The translations under genes and the position numbers were made by a program. The notes beneath the pieces were generated by a model. That model was not told the DNA's origin. It searched no databases and saw only the letters and a program-made list of their open reading frames with translations. A stretch of 64,000 nucleotides of DNA. Origin: an uncultured Atopobium sp. (GTDB taxonomy: Bacteria > Actinomycetota > Coriobacteriia > Coriobacteriales > Atopobiaceae). The DNA is taken from positions 62,001 to 126,000 of the forward strand of contig CAMPVF010000001.1 of NCBI GenBank assembly GCA_946997485.1, written 5' to 3'. How positions within the stretch are numbered: position 1 is the stretch's first letter; each line of letters opens with the position of its first letter. Shown here piece after piece: positions 1-9,092 of the stretch.

Positions 1-782
1 TATTCTTCCCTGCTTATGGCGCCCACGCATACGCCCGGCGCTTTTCCCACGTGATAATCAAAACAGCTTTTTTCCGAGGTTGCGAGCGTGAGCTGTGCTA
101 CCTGCACGTCCTCGGGGTGCTGTGCAAAATGCTTCGTCATCTTCCGCCACACGGGGCAGGTTGTAGCACAAATAGGTGCCGCTTTGCGCAAAATTTCTAT
201 CGTTTCGCGCGCGGCATGCGAATCGGTGTAAGGGCCAAAATACAAGCTCGTTTTGTCGTGCTGCTCACGGGTGTACTTAATGGCAGGAAAAGGTGAGCCC
301 ATGGTAAGCGCAATGTAGGGATAACTTTTATCATCCTTAAAATCAACGTTATAGTAGGGTTTGTAATAGCCAATGAGGTTACGCTCAAGCACGAGCGCTT
401 CATGCTCGGTTTCTACCACAATGTAATCGAAACGTGCCACCTCAAGCATCATACGCGGAATTTTAAGACGATCGTCGCTCAGCTGCACATATTGCGTCAT
501 ACGCGCACGCAAATTTTTGGCTTTGCCCACGTAAATAACGGTGTCGTGAACGTTTTTCCACAGGTAGCAGCCGGGCTCTTCGGGCACGTGCGCCACTTGT
601 TCGGCAAGCGACACGCCCTCGGCAGGCGCGCTGTGAATAGCGCGTTTTACGTAGTATTTAAGGGAGTTGGTATACACAACGGGTGTGTGCGCACGGGGTG
701 CGTCATGTAAAGAAGACGTAGGCAGAGCATCCATGCGCGCAGGCAGATGTGAGGATTGATTTTTGCTCTGTTCGTGATACAT
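1..782 (-). CDS. uvrC: UvrABC excinuclease subunit C, 5' part (runs off the left edge)
   Basis: Reading the minus strand from an ATG at 782 gives an open frame of 260 codons to base 1 with no stop, so the gene continues outside the window. UvrC makes both incisions in nucleotide excision repair, acting with UvrA and UvrB. The N-terminal GIY-YIG nuclease module is clear at about residues 65-145: EEPGCYLWKN, then VIYVGKAKNLRARM and the conserved E in the helix VVETEHEALVLERNLI. A Cys cluster follows (CATTCP and CFDYHVGKAPGVCVG), the family's metal or Fe-S site. About 55 residues precede the usual UvrC start, so an internal start such as the Met at residue 17 is possible. uvrA and uvrB are also in this window but not adjacent. 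Confidence 0.9.
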   Translation of the reverse strand, partial: MYHEQSKNQSSHLPARMDALPTSSLHDAPRAHTPVVYTNSLKYYVKRAIHSAPAEGVSLAEQVAHVPEEPGCYLWKNVHDTVIYVGKAKNLRARMTQYVQLSDDRLKIPRMMLEVARFDYIVVETEHEALVLERNLIGYYKPYYNVDFKDDKSYPYIALTMGSPFPAIKYTREQHDKTSLYFGPYTDSHAARETIEILRKAAPICATTCPVWRKMTKHFAQHPEDVQVAQLTLATSEKSCFDYHVGKAPGVCVGAISREE

Positions 783-902
783 GCTATCATCTACCATACA
801 TAGAGTGGCGTACATTATCGCGCGCGTGCGCTGGTATAACTATACCCCACTTGGTAGCATTTAATTAAAACGCAAGGCCTGCGCGGTGAATCGAGGATAC
901 AC
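783..902. promoter_or_regulatory. Divergent uvrC / flavoprotein promoter region with GGTATA-AC-TATACC palindrome
   Basis: This 120-bp gap separates two genes pointing away from each other and must hold both promoters. A small palindrome, GGTATA then AC then TATACC, sits at 833-846 near the middle and could supply -10-like hexamers on both strands. No good -35 is visible, so exact promoter positions are unsure. The plus-strand gene has GAGGAT at 893-898 as ribosome binding site for its GTG start at 903. Confidence 0.35.
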
Positions 903-2813
903 GTGCATATAGAACACATACAAGTAGACGTTCTTGTTATTGGCGCGGGGCTCGCTGGCACGCAAGCAGCATATTGCGCAGCAAAGCAGGGTCTTCGAGT
1001 TGCAATTAGCACACGCACTCATATGTTTTCGGGCCTGAGTTTTTCTAACCACACCTGGGGTATGCGGCTTATCTCACCCCAAAATGAAGCCGATGCAGAC
1101 GATCTTATTGAGGTTGTGCGCGACGTAGGCCAAGCGTGCGCGCAAGATGAGCTCTCGTCGTTTTTTATTCGTCACATACCGCACGCCATAACACAGCTAA
1201 AAAACCAAGGTGTTAAGCTCGTCGAGCCAAAAGACGCAACCATGGCGCACATGCTTCCCTGCTTTGACAGGCACAAACGCACGTGGTATGGCATTCATCA
1301 CAAGTATTATGTGCATGCGCTACGCCGGCGTATGCAAGAGCTCGACATATTGGAGCTTGCGCACACACAGCTTATCGACGTGCTCGAAGCAAATCAAAAA
1401 ACGGTGGCCGAAGATGTATGGGATAGACGCTTTCGCACGAGCTGCACAACAGATACACCGCCTACGTGCGCCGATGCCGCTGATATACGTAAGCAACAGG
1501 CGCCGTACGATGTACATCCTGCTCAAACTGCGCAAACTGCGCAAACAAACAGCAGCGCAAACGCGCGTATTATTACAGGAGCTGTCCTCTACGACTTGCA
1601 AAAACGCCAATTTATTGCCGTTGAAACGCCCGCGGTGGTGCTTGCGTGCGGTGGTATTGGCGGTATTTATCGCGATAGCTATGCTCCGCACGCCGGTTAT
1701 GGCACAAGCCACGCAATTGGTCTTGCTCACGAACTCTACCTTACGAATATTGAGTTTATGCAGCTTATGCCTACGTTTGTGCATAACAATAACGCGTGCA
1801 TGGTAAACGAAAAAACCTACGAGTGGGCGCGTGTGTACAATGCCGAAAAAGTGGCACTTGGCGAATGCGATACGCAAAAGTGGCATGAACGCCTGCTGCA
1901 ACGTGCAACCTATGGCCCGTTTACGTCGCGCTTAGCCGGAAAAACTATCGATTTGGCGCTTGCGGGCATTGTAACCGATACTCATACGCCCGCAAAAATA
2001 CCTGGTAGCACACGTCGCGGGCGTAGTACAAAACCAACCGCATACGTAAAGTATGACAAGCTGCCAGCGCAGCTTCCCGAGTTTGCCAAAACAACCTTTG
2101 CTGCTATGCAGCAGCATCACCTCGATATAAAAGAGCTGCTCCCTGTTGTACATGTGGCACACGCTTCAAATGGCGGCATTGCTATTGACACCTGCGCACA
2201 TGCGCAAACAACAACTGCGCCGCTACAGGGGCTATTTGCTGCGGGCGAAAGTACGGGCGGCATGTATGGCGCCGATAGGATAGGCGGGCTCTCAAGTGCA
2301 AATTGTTTGGTATTTGGGCAAATAGCAGGCACGCGCGCGGCACTCTATGCAAAGCAACATCTGCACGATGCACACATAGAAGGACAAACACCTTTCGAAA
2401 CAAGCATTACCAATACGGCGCCCGCTCATGCAAAGCACTATCGCTACCAGCACACCATGGTAATAAACCATGCACGCTTAGCGCTTGCCAGTGCAGCAAA
2501 TGCGCAGGATATCGCTCAAACATTGCGTGAGATAATGACCAATAACGCCCTATTGTATAAAAATTCAACCACGATGATACGCGCGCTAAACGAACTGGCA
2601 CGCCTACACGCGCTATTGGTAGATTCGAAACAAGCAAGCGACGACATGGATGCCGTTGTAGCAACCATAACCACCCAGCAGCAGCTTGTGATAGCAAAAT
2701 GTGTGCTTACCTGCATGCTTGCACGCACGGAAAGCAGAGGTGCGTTTTGGCGCGAAGATTTTCAAAAACGTGTAGCGAGCCTTGCGTTTCCAAGTTATAG
2801 CTGGCTTGAATAG
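903..2813 (+). CDS. FAD-dependent oxidoreductase, fumarate reductase / L-aspartate oxidase flavoprotein family
   Basis: A 636-residue flavoprotein. The N-terminus has the dinucleotide-binding fold VDVLVIGAGLAGTQAAYCAAKQG. Near the C-terminal third the family's FAD motif is seen as HASNGGIAIDT...LFAAGESTGGMYGADRIGGLSSANCLVFG, as in succinate dehydrogenase, fumarate reductase and NadB flavoproteins. The middle has the capping-domain-like GGIGGIYRDSYAPHAGYGTSHAI. No Fe-S or membrane subunit gene lies next to it, so it may be a soluble reductase or oxidase; the substrate cannot be read from sequence. A Gln/Thr-rich insert around residues 200-215 is made by tandem 9-bp DNA repeats (about 1523-1547). 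GTG start preceded by GAGGAT. The stop is followed by a hairpin at 2841. Confidence 0.75.
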   Translation: MHIEHIQVDVLVIGAGLAGTQAAYCAAKQGLRVAISTRTHMFSGLSFSNHTWGMRLISPQNEADADDLIEVVRDVGQACAQDELSSFFIRHIPHAITQLKNQGVKLVEPKDATMAHMLPCFDRHKRTWYGIHHKYYVHALRRRMQELDILELAHTQLIDVLEANQKTVAEDVWDRRFRTSCTTDTPPTCADAADIRKQQAPYDVHPAQTAQTAQTNSSANARIITGAVLYDLQKRQFIAVETPAVVLACGGIGGIYRDSYAPHAGYGTSHAIGLAHELYLTNIEFMQLMPTFVHNNNACMVNEKTYEWARVYNAEKVALGECDTQKWHERLLQRATYGPFTSRLAGKTIDLALAGIVTDTHTPAKIPGSTRRGRSTKPTAYVKYDKLPAQLPEFAKTTFAAMQQHHLDIKELLPVVHVAHASNGGIAIDTCAHAQTTTAPLQGLFAAGESTGGMYGADRIGGLSSANCLVFGQIAGTRAALYAKQHLHDAHIEGQTPFETSITNTAPAHAKHYRYQHTMVINHARLALASAANAQDIAQTLREIMTNNALLYKNSTTMIRALNELARLHALLVDSKQASDDMDAVVATITTQQQLVIAKCVLTCMLARTESRGAFWREDFQKRVASLAFPSYSWLE

Positions 2814-2840
2814 GTGGAGTCGTTATGAATCGTTTACGAA

Positions 2841-2874
2841 AAATCGGCTGTTTACCAGCGCAAACAACCGATTT
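2841..2874 (+). terminator. Hairpin after the flavoprotein gene
   Basis: Arms AAATCGGCTGTTT (2841-2853) and AAACAACCGATTT (2862-2874) pair with one mismatch round an 8-nt loop, 28 bases after the stop. The downstream U tract is poor, so it is either a weak terminator or an mRNA 3' stabilising hairpin. Confidence 0.45.
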
Positions 2875-2936
2875 CATACACACTTTTGTCCTATAGCTCG
2901 CAAACAACCGATTTTATAAACACCTTTGTCCTATAA
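2859..2936. repeat. Two 38-bp near-identical direct repeats, 40-bp period
   Basis: Copies at 2859-2896 and 2899-2936 both begin CGCAAACAACCGATTT and end TTTGTCCTATA, with a few substitutions between. The first copy overlaps the right arm of the hairpin at 2841-2874, so two alternative hairpins are possible. The repeats lie at the edge of the AT-rich antitoxin patch. Confidence 0.7.
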
Positions 2937-2957
2937 CCCGAATTTTATGATGCTCTT

Positions 2958-3263
2958 TCAATTATAATCCTTACGGATATCTGCAAACACGGCACTTGCA
3001 TCTTTTGTTCTTCCCGCTTCGATATCCGCATATCCTTTCTCAAGTTCTACATTCAGTTCTGCCTTTGATAAAGCAGACATATCTATAAGACGAGAAGATG
3101 GAAGCTTCACATCAAACGGAAGTCCTCTCTGAAGAATAATCTGTTTATAAAACATATTAATAGCATTTGATGCGGGAATACCAAGTGCAGATAAAACGCT
3201 TTCCGCCTTTTCTTTTACATCTGGTTCAATACGTGCATAAAGATTTGCTGATTTTGCTGCCAT
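2958..3263 (-). CDS. RelB/DinJ-family type II antitoxin, no toxin partner
   Basis: A 101-residue protein beginning MAAKSANLYARIEPDVKEKAE, the ribbon-helix-helix N-terminus of RelB/DinJ antitoxins; GIPASNAINMFYKQIILQRGLPF is the typical family core. Such proteins dimerise, bind their own promoter and neutralise a RelE/YafQ mRNase through the C-terminal tail. I chose the ATG at 3263 because AAGGTGGTG precedes it; a GTG at 3275 is also in frame but lies inside that binding site. A TATAAT -10 is at 3299-3304 (minus strand). The toxin is normally just downstream, but 2814-2957 holds only repeats and no RelE-like frame. The gene and its flanks are far more AT-rich than the neighbours, which suggests horizontal acquisition, with the toxin lost or never carried. 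Confidence 0.85.
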   Translation of the reverse strand: MAAKSANLYARIEPDVKEKAESVLSALGIPASNAINMFYKQIILQRGLPFDVKLPSSRLIDMSALSKAELNVELEKGYADIEAGRTKDASAVFADIRKDYN

Positions 3264-3529
3264 ATAAAGCACCACCTTTTAAATATCTTTCTAACTCTAT
3301 TATACTCATTTGTACGCACAAGAGAAATACATTTGACCCTAGTGTCAATTCTAGTCTATGGTTATGTTCCCACTTAACCTTATTTTCTCTCAAATAATAA
3401 GATTTATTCCAAGCTCCCGATACGTTTTAGCGATAGCCTATGAATAAGCTTTCATTTTCTACACTTTTTTAATTTTTGGACGCAACTTTTAACATCAAAA
3501 GGGCGCGCTCCACACGCCTTGTACGCAGC
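3264..3529. other. AT-rich intergenic stretch between relB and murJ terminator
   Basis: Holds the antitoxin's upstream signals (ribosome binding site, -10 at 3299-3304). Beyond about 3310 it is AT-rich with no convincing reading frame; short frames here look like chance. Confidence 0.5.
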
Positions 3530-3558
3530 AAAAAACGCGCGTTCTTCTCGAAAAACGC
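3530..3558 (-). terminator. Rho-independent terminator of murJ
   Basis: On the minus strand, GCGTTTTT / CGAG / AAGAACGC (3558 down to 3539) forms an 8-bp stem with one G-U pair and a 4-nt loop, followed by a T6 run at 3535-3530. The stem's first base is the last base of the murJ stop codon. Confidence 0.7.
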
Positions 3559-5438
3559 TACCTTACCTGAGCGCGAGCACGTGCCAAGAACATGCGCAAC
3601 TCGGGCACGCGCAACACAAACGCGCCGCCAAAACACACCACCAACGCCGCAATACCACTCAAACAAATATAAGCAAATAGCTGCGCTAAACTAAGCGCAA
3701 CGCCCGCGTCAAAAAAGAGCGCGTGCATGTGCAGAGCAAAAAGAACGCAATATGCGGCACAAACGCCAAGCGCGCCAAACACTATGCCGCGAAGGCAGCT
3801 TGCCACAATGTGAAGTATGCCGATGTGCGAAAAGCGCAGGTGAAGCATGATAAAACAGGCAATATCAACAAACGAAAAAATAACAACGCTCGACGCAGCA
3901 GGCACGCTCAAACCCCAAAGCGGCGTTGCCCACAAACACACTAAAATTTGCAAGATGCTACCAACAACAACAAAGGCGGCAAACTGCATCATAACGCGCA
4001 ACGACGAGCACACTTTTTGCAGGTACATGGCCACGGCATAGGACGGCAGCGCAGCGCTTAAGAAAAATAGATACCACGATGTTTGAATGATATTATCGTG
4101 CGTAAACTTGCCTGCCGCCATAAAACGCACGAGCGGAATGGCAAAGAGCATAAGCAGCATCATGCACGGAATCATAAAGAACAGTACGCGGCAGGTGCCC
4201 TCAACAATGCGCGTTTTGTAGCGCTCGATGTTGCGTGCAGCGATGTCGTGCGAAAGCTCGGTAAAAAGCGCTGTTGTAATGGGAACAGCGATGATTGCAT
4301 ATGGCAGCGTAAACCATAAGCGCGCGTAAAATGCAACGGAAGCGCCATCAGCAGAAACGGAAAGCGCCGAGCTCGTTTGCACCGAAACGGTGGCAAATGC
4401 ACACGCCATAACAACAAGCGAGCCTACACCAATACCAAGCGTTTCTTTAAGCGCGGGATCTTTGAAATTAATGTACAAACGAAGATGAATGCCGTGCCGT
4501 GCAAGCGAAGGCATTTGCATAACAACCTGAATGAGCACGCCTAACGGATTGCCAAGCGCCAGGCACAAAAGCGCAAGATCGCTGTGCGTAGATGCAAGTG
4601 CGCTATACAGGAAAAACGACGTAATGGTAACAACGTTATTAAAAATGGGAGCTGCGCTACTCCAAAAATAGTCGCGCTCGGCATTAAGCACGCCCGAAAA
4701 GATGGAGCTCAGCGCATAGAGTACAACTTCGATAGCAAAGAAGCGGAAGAAATACACGCACAAATCGACATTAAATTCGGCGTGCGCAGAAAACGACTGG
4801 GTATACACCACCTGATAGGCAAACAAAAAGCCAATAACGCACACCAAACCCATAAGAAGCAGCACAATGCTTACCAAATTTGACGCATAGTCGCTGGCTG
4901 CGCGGGTGCCTAACTTCTTTTTTACCGAAAGATACACCGGCAAAAACGCCGTCACGAGCATACCGCCCACTACCAGTTCGTAGAGCTGGTTGGGCAGGTT
5001 GTTTGCAACAGAATAGCAGCTTGCAAGCACAGTAACGCCAAGCGCGTACGCTTGCGCCCAGGTGCGCACAAAGCCCGTAATGCGGCTAATCATAACAAGC
5101 ACGCTCATAAGCAGGGTGTTTTTGCCAAGCTGACGTTCATTTGCCGCGGCATCGGATGTGGGCGATGTAGGTGCATTCGTGCTGGTAGATGGCGTAGGAG
5201 CGGGAGGGTTAGCTGCAGCATGGCGCGGGTGCAACGCGTGCGCGCGGCGATGCGTGCCCGCTGCATGCGCAGGTGTGTGTGCAGGTGCATTCACAGGCGC
5301 AGGTGTGTGCGCAGGTGTGTTCTTCTCGCCCATAGCGAAGGCGCTACGGGCGGTATGTACGCTATGCTCTGTTAGGTTAGAAGCCAACTTGCGTTTTGCC
5401 TTTCTGTTGTGTACACGCAGGTTATATGTACGTATCAT
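3558..5438 (-). CDS. murJ: Lipid II flippase MurJ
   Basis: A membrane protein of about 626 residues of the MurJ/MviN (MOP exporter) family, which flips the peptidoglycan precursor lipid II to the outer face of the membrane. The diagnostic start of the membrane core is GKNTLLMSVLVMISRITGFVRT, with the family's conserved Arg-rich first helix, then PNQLYELVVGGMLVTAFLPV. About 14 hydrophobic segments follow. The first roughly 105 residues are a hydrophilic tail rich in Ala, Pro, Thr and His, encoded by GT/CA-rich tandem repeats at about 5220-5330. Neither the ATG at 5438 nor the internal ATG near 5330 (MGEKNTPAH) has a clear binding site, so the start is unsure. A terminator overlaps the stop codon. 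Confidence 0.9.
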   Translation of the reverse strand: MIRTYNLRVHNRKAKRKLASNLTEHSVHTARSAFAMGEKNTPAHTPAPVNAPAHTPAHAAGTHRRAHALHPRHAAANPPAPTPSTSTNAPTSPTSDAAANERQLGKNTLLMSVLVMISRITGFVRTWAQAYALGVTVLASCYSVANNLPNQLYELVVGGMLVTAFLPVYLSVKKKLGTRAASDYASNLVSIVLLLMGLVCVIGFLFAYQVVYTQSFSAHAEFNVDLCVYFFRFFAIEVVLYALSSIFSGVLNAERDYFWSSAAPIFNNVVTITSFFLYSALASTHSDLALLCLALGNPLGVLIQVVMQMPSLARHGIHLRLYINFKDPALKETLGIGVGSLVVMACAFATVSVQTSSALSVSADGASVAFYARLWFTLPYAIIAVPITTALFTELSHDIAARNIERYKTRIVEGTCRVLFFMIPCMMLLMLFAIPLVRFMAAGKFTHDNIIQTSWYLFFLSAALPSYAVAMYLQKVCSSLRVMMQFAAFVVVGSILQILVCLWATPLWGLSVPAASSVVIFSFVDIACFIMLHLRFSHIGILHIVASCLRGIVFGALGVCAAYCVLFALHMHALFFDAGVALSLAQLFAYICLSGIAALVVCFGGAFVLRVPELRMFLARARAQVR

Positions 5439-5488
5439 ACCAAGGCTGGCGGCGCAGGTGCAAAAATACGCGAGAGCTACACGGGCGC

Positions 5489-5989
5489 CTACACGTGAAT
5501 AATGTCGATAACCTGCGCAGATGTTGCGTCAATAAGCCCCTGCGGCGCCAGCTTAAGCGTAAGACCTCTCCTACCTCCCGAAATATACATCTCAGAAAAA
5601 AGCAGGCAGCTCTCGTCGATAAATACAGGGTAGGCTTTTTTCATGCCAATGGGCGAACAACCCCCACGCACATAGCCGCACGCCTGCTCCAGCTGCGCGG
5701 GTGGCAGCATGCTGAGGGATTTTTCGTGCGCAGCGGCGCTCACTTTTTTAAGGTCGAGCTCACACGATGAGGGTATGCAGCACACAAAACAATCGCCATG
5801 AGTATTGTGCAACACCAAGGTTTTAAAGCAGCAATCGGGGTTAAGACCCAGCACATCGGCCACACGCACTCCTATGCCTACGTGCAAATTTTCGTGGTCA
5901 ACGTCGTATTCAAATGCCTCAAACGCAATCTGCTGCTGAGCCAATATGCGCTCAGCGTTCGTTTTGTGCGTATGTGCTGTATGTTTCAT
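5489..5989 (-). CDS. ybaK: Cys-tRNA(Pro)/Cys-tRNA(Cys) deacylase, YbaK/EbsC family
   Basis: A 166-residue member of the YbaK editing family, which hydrolyses cysteine mis-attached to tRNA-Pro. Recognisable parts are NAERILAQQQIAFEAFEYDV at the N-terminus, VLGLNPDCCFKTLVL (the conserved Lys region), and CGYVRGGCSPIGMKKAYPVFID, the family's GxxSPxG motif. The ATG at 5989 is chosen because AAAGGT lies 7 bases upstream; the frame is open for 41 more codons but these show no homology. It follows uvrA by about 130 bp on the same strand and may be read through from it. The 5990-6110 leader has two copies of GTCAGCCTCCGC. Confidence 0.9.
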   Translation of the reverse strand: MKHTAHTHKTNAERILAQQQIAFEAFEYDVDHENLHVGIGVRVADVLGLNPDCCFKTLVLHNTHGDCFVCCIPSSCELDLKKVSAAAHEKSLSMLPPAQLEQACGYVRGGCSPIGMKKAYPVFIDESCLLFSEMYISGGRRGLTLKLAPQGLIDATSAQVIDIIHV

Positions 5990-6116
5990 GGTGAACCTTT
6001 GGTTGAAGTGAATATCGTAAACAGGTTTGCGCAGCATGTCAGCCTCCGCTGCGTGCCAGCTGCAGCGCGTGGGCTGCAACGCGTCAGCCTCCGCAGGGTG
6101 AAGCAGTATCAAAGCG

Positions 6117-8990
6117 TCATTGTTTTACACTATCGTGCGCAAGGTAGCGCGCAAGGTAGCGACCCGTGTAGCTTTTGGGCTCACGGCACACTGCTTCGGG
6201 CGTGCCTTCTGCCACAATATATCCGCCCTTATCGCCACCTTCAGGACCAAGATCGATAATGCGATCGGCAACCTTAATAACGTCGAGGTTGTGCTCAATA
6301 ACAATAACCGTGTTACCGGCATCTACCAGCGCCTGAAGCACGCAAATAAGCATGCGAACATCCTCAAAATGAAGACCGCAGGTAGGCTCATCTAAAATGT
6401 AAATCGTTTTGCCTGTTTGCACACGGTGCAGCTCCTTGGCAAGTTTTATGCGCTGGGCTTCGCCGCCTGAAAGCGTGGTTGAACTTTGCCCCAAATGAAT
6501 GTAGCCTAAGCCCACTTGCGAGAGCATATCAAGCTTGCGCTTAATTTTTGGAATAGCAGCAAAAAACTCCAGCGCTTCAAACACAGTCATATCAAGCACA
6601 TCGGCAATGGTTTTACCCTTATACGTAACGGCAAGCGTTTCATTGTTGTAGCGTTTGCCCTGGCAGGCCTCGCACGGCACAAACACATCGGGCAAAAAGT
6701 TCATCTCAATTTTGAGCTGACCGTCGCCCTTGCACACTTCACAGCGACCGCCCGGCACGTTAAACGAAAAACGCCCCTTGCCATACCCGCGTGCTTTCGA
6801 TTCGGGTAGCGAGCTAAACAAGTCGCGCAAATCGTCCCAAAGGCCAATGTACGTGGCCGGATTTGAGCGAGGCGTTCTACCAATGGGGCTTTGATCGATA
6901 TCAATTACCTTGTCAACAAGCATGTGCTCGTCTTCATCCTCGAGCCCAAGAATCTCAATATACGGACCGTGCGGATAGTTTGTGTGATACACCTCATTTG
7001 CCAATGCTTTTGAAAGCGTATCTTCAATAAGCGACGATTTACCCGAGCCAGACACGCCTGTAACCACGGTAAACAAACCATAATCAATGGTGAGATCAAC
7101 GTCTTTTAGATTGTGCGCAGTAGCTCCTATAAGCGTAAATGAGCCTTTTTTTGGCTTGCGGCGAGCTGCAGGAACTGGAATCATCGCATCGCCGCGCAGG
7201 TACGCACCCGTAAGCGACTTTTTTGATGCAGCAATGTCTTTGGGCGTGCCCGCGCACACCACGCGTCCACCCAAACTACCAGCACCGGGACCCATATCAA
7301 CCACCCAGTCGGCAGCACGGATGGTGTCTTCGTCGTGTTCAACCACAATAACGGTGTTGCCCATATCGCGCAGGCGCTTGAGCGTTTCGATGAGACGGTC
7401 GTTATCACGCTGATGAAGCCCAATTGATGGCTCGTCCAAAATATAGAGCACACCAACAAGGCCCGAGCCAATTTGCGTTGCCAAGCGAATGCGCTGCGCT
7501 TCGCCACCGGAAAGCGTGTGTGCACTACGCGAAAGCGTAAGGTAATCGAGCCCTACATGCACCATAAACTCAAGACGCGCAGAAATTTCCTTGCAAATGG
7601 GTTTCGCGATAAGAGCGTCGTGGTCGCTAAAGTGCAGGTTATCAAGGTAGTTTTTTGCTTGCGCGCACGACATGTCACAAAATTCGATAATGTTTTTATC
7701 GCCCACGGTAACAGCCAAGTATGCAGGTTTAAGCCGGGCACCCTTGCATGTAGGACACACGTCGCGACGCAGCATTTTTGCAAAGTGTGCACGCATAGTT
7801 TCGGACGTAGTTTCGTTAAGTTTTTCGAGGATAATGGCTCGCAAGCCCTTAAAGGTTGCCTGCCATTGGGTATTGCGGCCGTCGAGCGTGCGGTAGCTTA
7901 CATCGATTTTAGTGGCGCCAAGGCCGTCAATAAGCGCTTCTCGCGTTTTGGGCGATAGCTTATACCAGGGAGTACGCGTACTTTCGCCCATATACTTCAC
8001 AACCGCACGCACAATTTGCTGGTAGTAATTGGAGCGCCCCACTACCCCGCCAAGCACGCCCTGGTTAATTGAAAGATTGGGATTGCTAATAAGCTGGGAA
8101 GCGTCGAGCGTTTGTTTTGAGCCAATACCCTCGCAATCGGGGCAGGCACCAAAGGGCGAATTAAACGAAAAATCACGCGGCTCAAGCTCGCAAATGGAAT
8201 GGCCGTGAAGCGGACATGCAAGTGCCAGCGCATACGTAAGCTCACATGCTTCCGCGGCAGACGCATCCGGTAGCACGTACACGCTTAGCGCACCTTGGGC
8301 AAGCTTCGATGCCTGTTCACAGGCTTCAACCACACGCGAGCGCGCCTGGGTTTTTATTACAATTCTATCAACGACAACATCAATCGAATGCTTTTGTTGT
8401 TTTTTAAGCGTAATGTCATCTTCGAGCATGTGCATGTCGCCGTCGATGCGCACGCGGCTAAAGCCCTGCTCGCGAAGGCCACACAGCAGCTTTGCAAACT
8501 CACCTTTTTTACCGCGCACAACAGGTGCCAGCACGTATGCGCGCCTACCTTCCGCGTTGCGTATAATGTCGTCTGCCACCTGATCGCAGGTTTGCTGCTT
8601 TATTTCTACCCCACACTCCGGGCAATGTGCCACGCCCACGCGTGCATACAGCAAGCGCAAATAATCATAAATTTCGGTAACGGTGCCCACCGTGGATCGC
8701 GGGTTGTGACTTGTTGATTTTTGATCGATGCATATAGCGGGCGAAAGACCACTAATGCTTTCAACAGCAGGTTTATGCATGCGTCCCAAAAACATGCGCG
8801 CATAGCTCGACAGCGATTCCACGTAGCGGCGCTGCCCTTCGGCGTAAATCGTGTCAAACGCCAGGCTCGACTTGCCCGAACCGGAAAGGCCCGTGATAAC
8901 AGTAAACGAATTGCGCGGTATGGTGAGCGACACATGCTGTAAGTTGTGCTCGCTTGCACCTTGTATGCAAATATCCTGCTGATTCACCAT
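6117..8990 (-). CDS. uvrA: UvrABC excinuclease subunit A (ATPase)
   Basis: A full-length UvrA of 957 residues, the damage-recognising ATPase that loads UvrB. It carries two ABC modules: Walker A GLSGSGKSSL near residue 34 and GVSGSGKSSL near 650, and two signature motifs LSGGEAQRI. Zinc-binding Cys clusters are visible at CPECG (about 125), CPDCEG/CPTCKG and CEVCKGDG...CEACQG. The start ATG at 8990 has AAGGG 5 bases upstream. Upstream lies an unusual GC-rich tandem repeat block (9001-9092) that separates it from the lic locus. Confidence 0.97.
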   Translation of the reverse strand: MVNQQDICIQGASEHNLQHVSLTIPRNSFTVITGLSGSGKSSLAFDTIYAEGQRRYVESLSSYARMFLGRMHKPAVESISGLSPAICIDQKSTSHNPRSTVGTVTEIYDYLRLLYARVGVAHCPECGVEIKQQTCDQVADDIIRNAEGRRAYVLAPVVRGKKGEFAKLLCGLREQGFSRVRIDGDMHMLEDDITLKKQQKHSIDVVVDRIVIKTQARSRVVEACEQASKLAQGALSVYVLPDASAAEACELTYALALACPLHGHSICELEPRDFSFNSPFGACPDCEGIGSKQTLDASQLISNPNLSINQGVLGGVVGRSNYYQQIVRAVVKYMGESTRTPWYKLSPKTREALIDGLGATKIDVSYRTLDGRNTQWQATFKGLRAIILEKLNETTSETMRAHFAKMLRRDVCPTCKGARLKPAYLAVTVGDKNIIEFCDMSCAQAKNYLDNLHFSDHDALIAKPICKEISARLEFMVHVGLDYLTLSRSAHTLSGGEAQRIRLATQIGSGLVGVLYILDEPSIGLHQRDNDRLIETLKRLRDMGNTVIVVEHDEDTIRAADWVVDMGPGAGSLGGRVVCAGTPKDIAASKKSLTGAYLRGDAMIPVPAARRKPKKGSFTLIGATAHNLKDVDLTIDYGLFTVVTGVSGSGKSSLIEDTLSKALANEVYHTNYPHGPYIEILGLEDEDEHMLVDKVIDIDQSPIGRTPRSNPATYIGLWDDLRDLFSSLPESKARGYGKGRFSFNVPGGRCEVCKGDGQLKIEMNFLPDVFVPCEACQGKRYNNETLAVTYKGKTIADVLDMTVFEALEFFAAIPKIKRKLDMLSQVGLGYIHLGQSSTTLSGGEAQRIKLAKELHRVQTGKTIYILDEPTCGLHFEDVRMLICVLQALVDAGNTVIVIEHNLDVIKVADRIIDLGPEGGDKGGYIVAEGTPEAVCREPKSYTGRYLARYLAHDSVKQ

Positions 8991-9000
8991 TATCCCTTCT

Positions 9001-9092
9001 TAGTGCGGCGTTATGCGGCGTTACGCGGCGTTACGCGGCGTGTTATTGCGCCGCGTTATTGCGACGTGTTATTGCGGCGTGTTTTTGCGCCG
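9001..9092. repeat. Two adjoining tandem repeat arrays (4 x 10 bp, 4 x 13 bp)
   Basis: Four 10-bp units of the form TTACGCGGCG fill 9001-9040, then four 13-bp units of the form TGTTATTGCGCCG fill 9041-9092. The array starts 11 bases upstream of uvrA and runs into the 3' end of the transporter gene at 9069, whose last seven residues (RRKNTPQ) it encodes. The 10-bp and 13-bp units share a TTRYGCGGCG core, so the second probably grew from the first. Confidence 0.8.
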
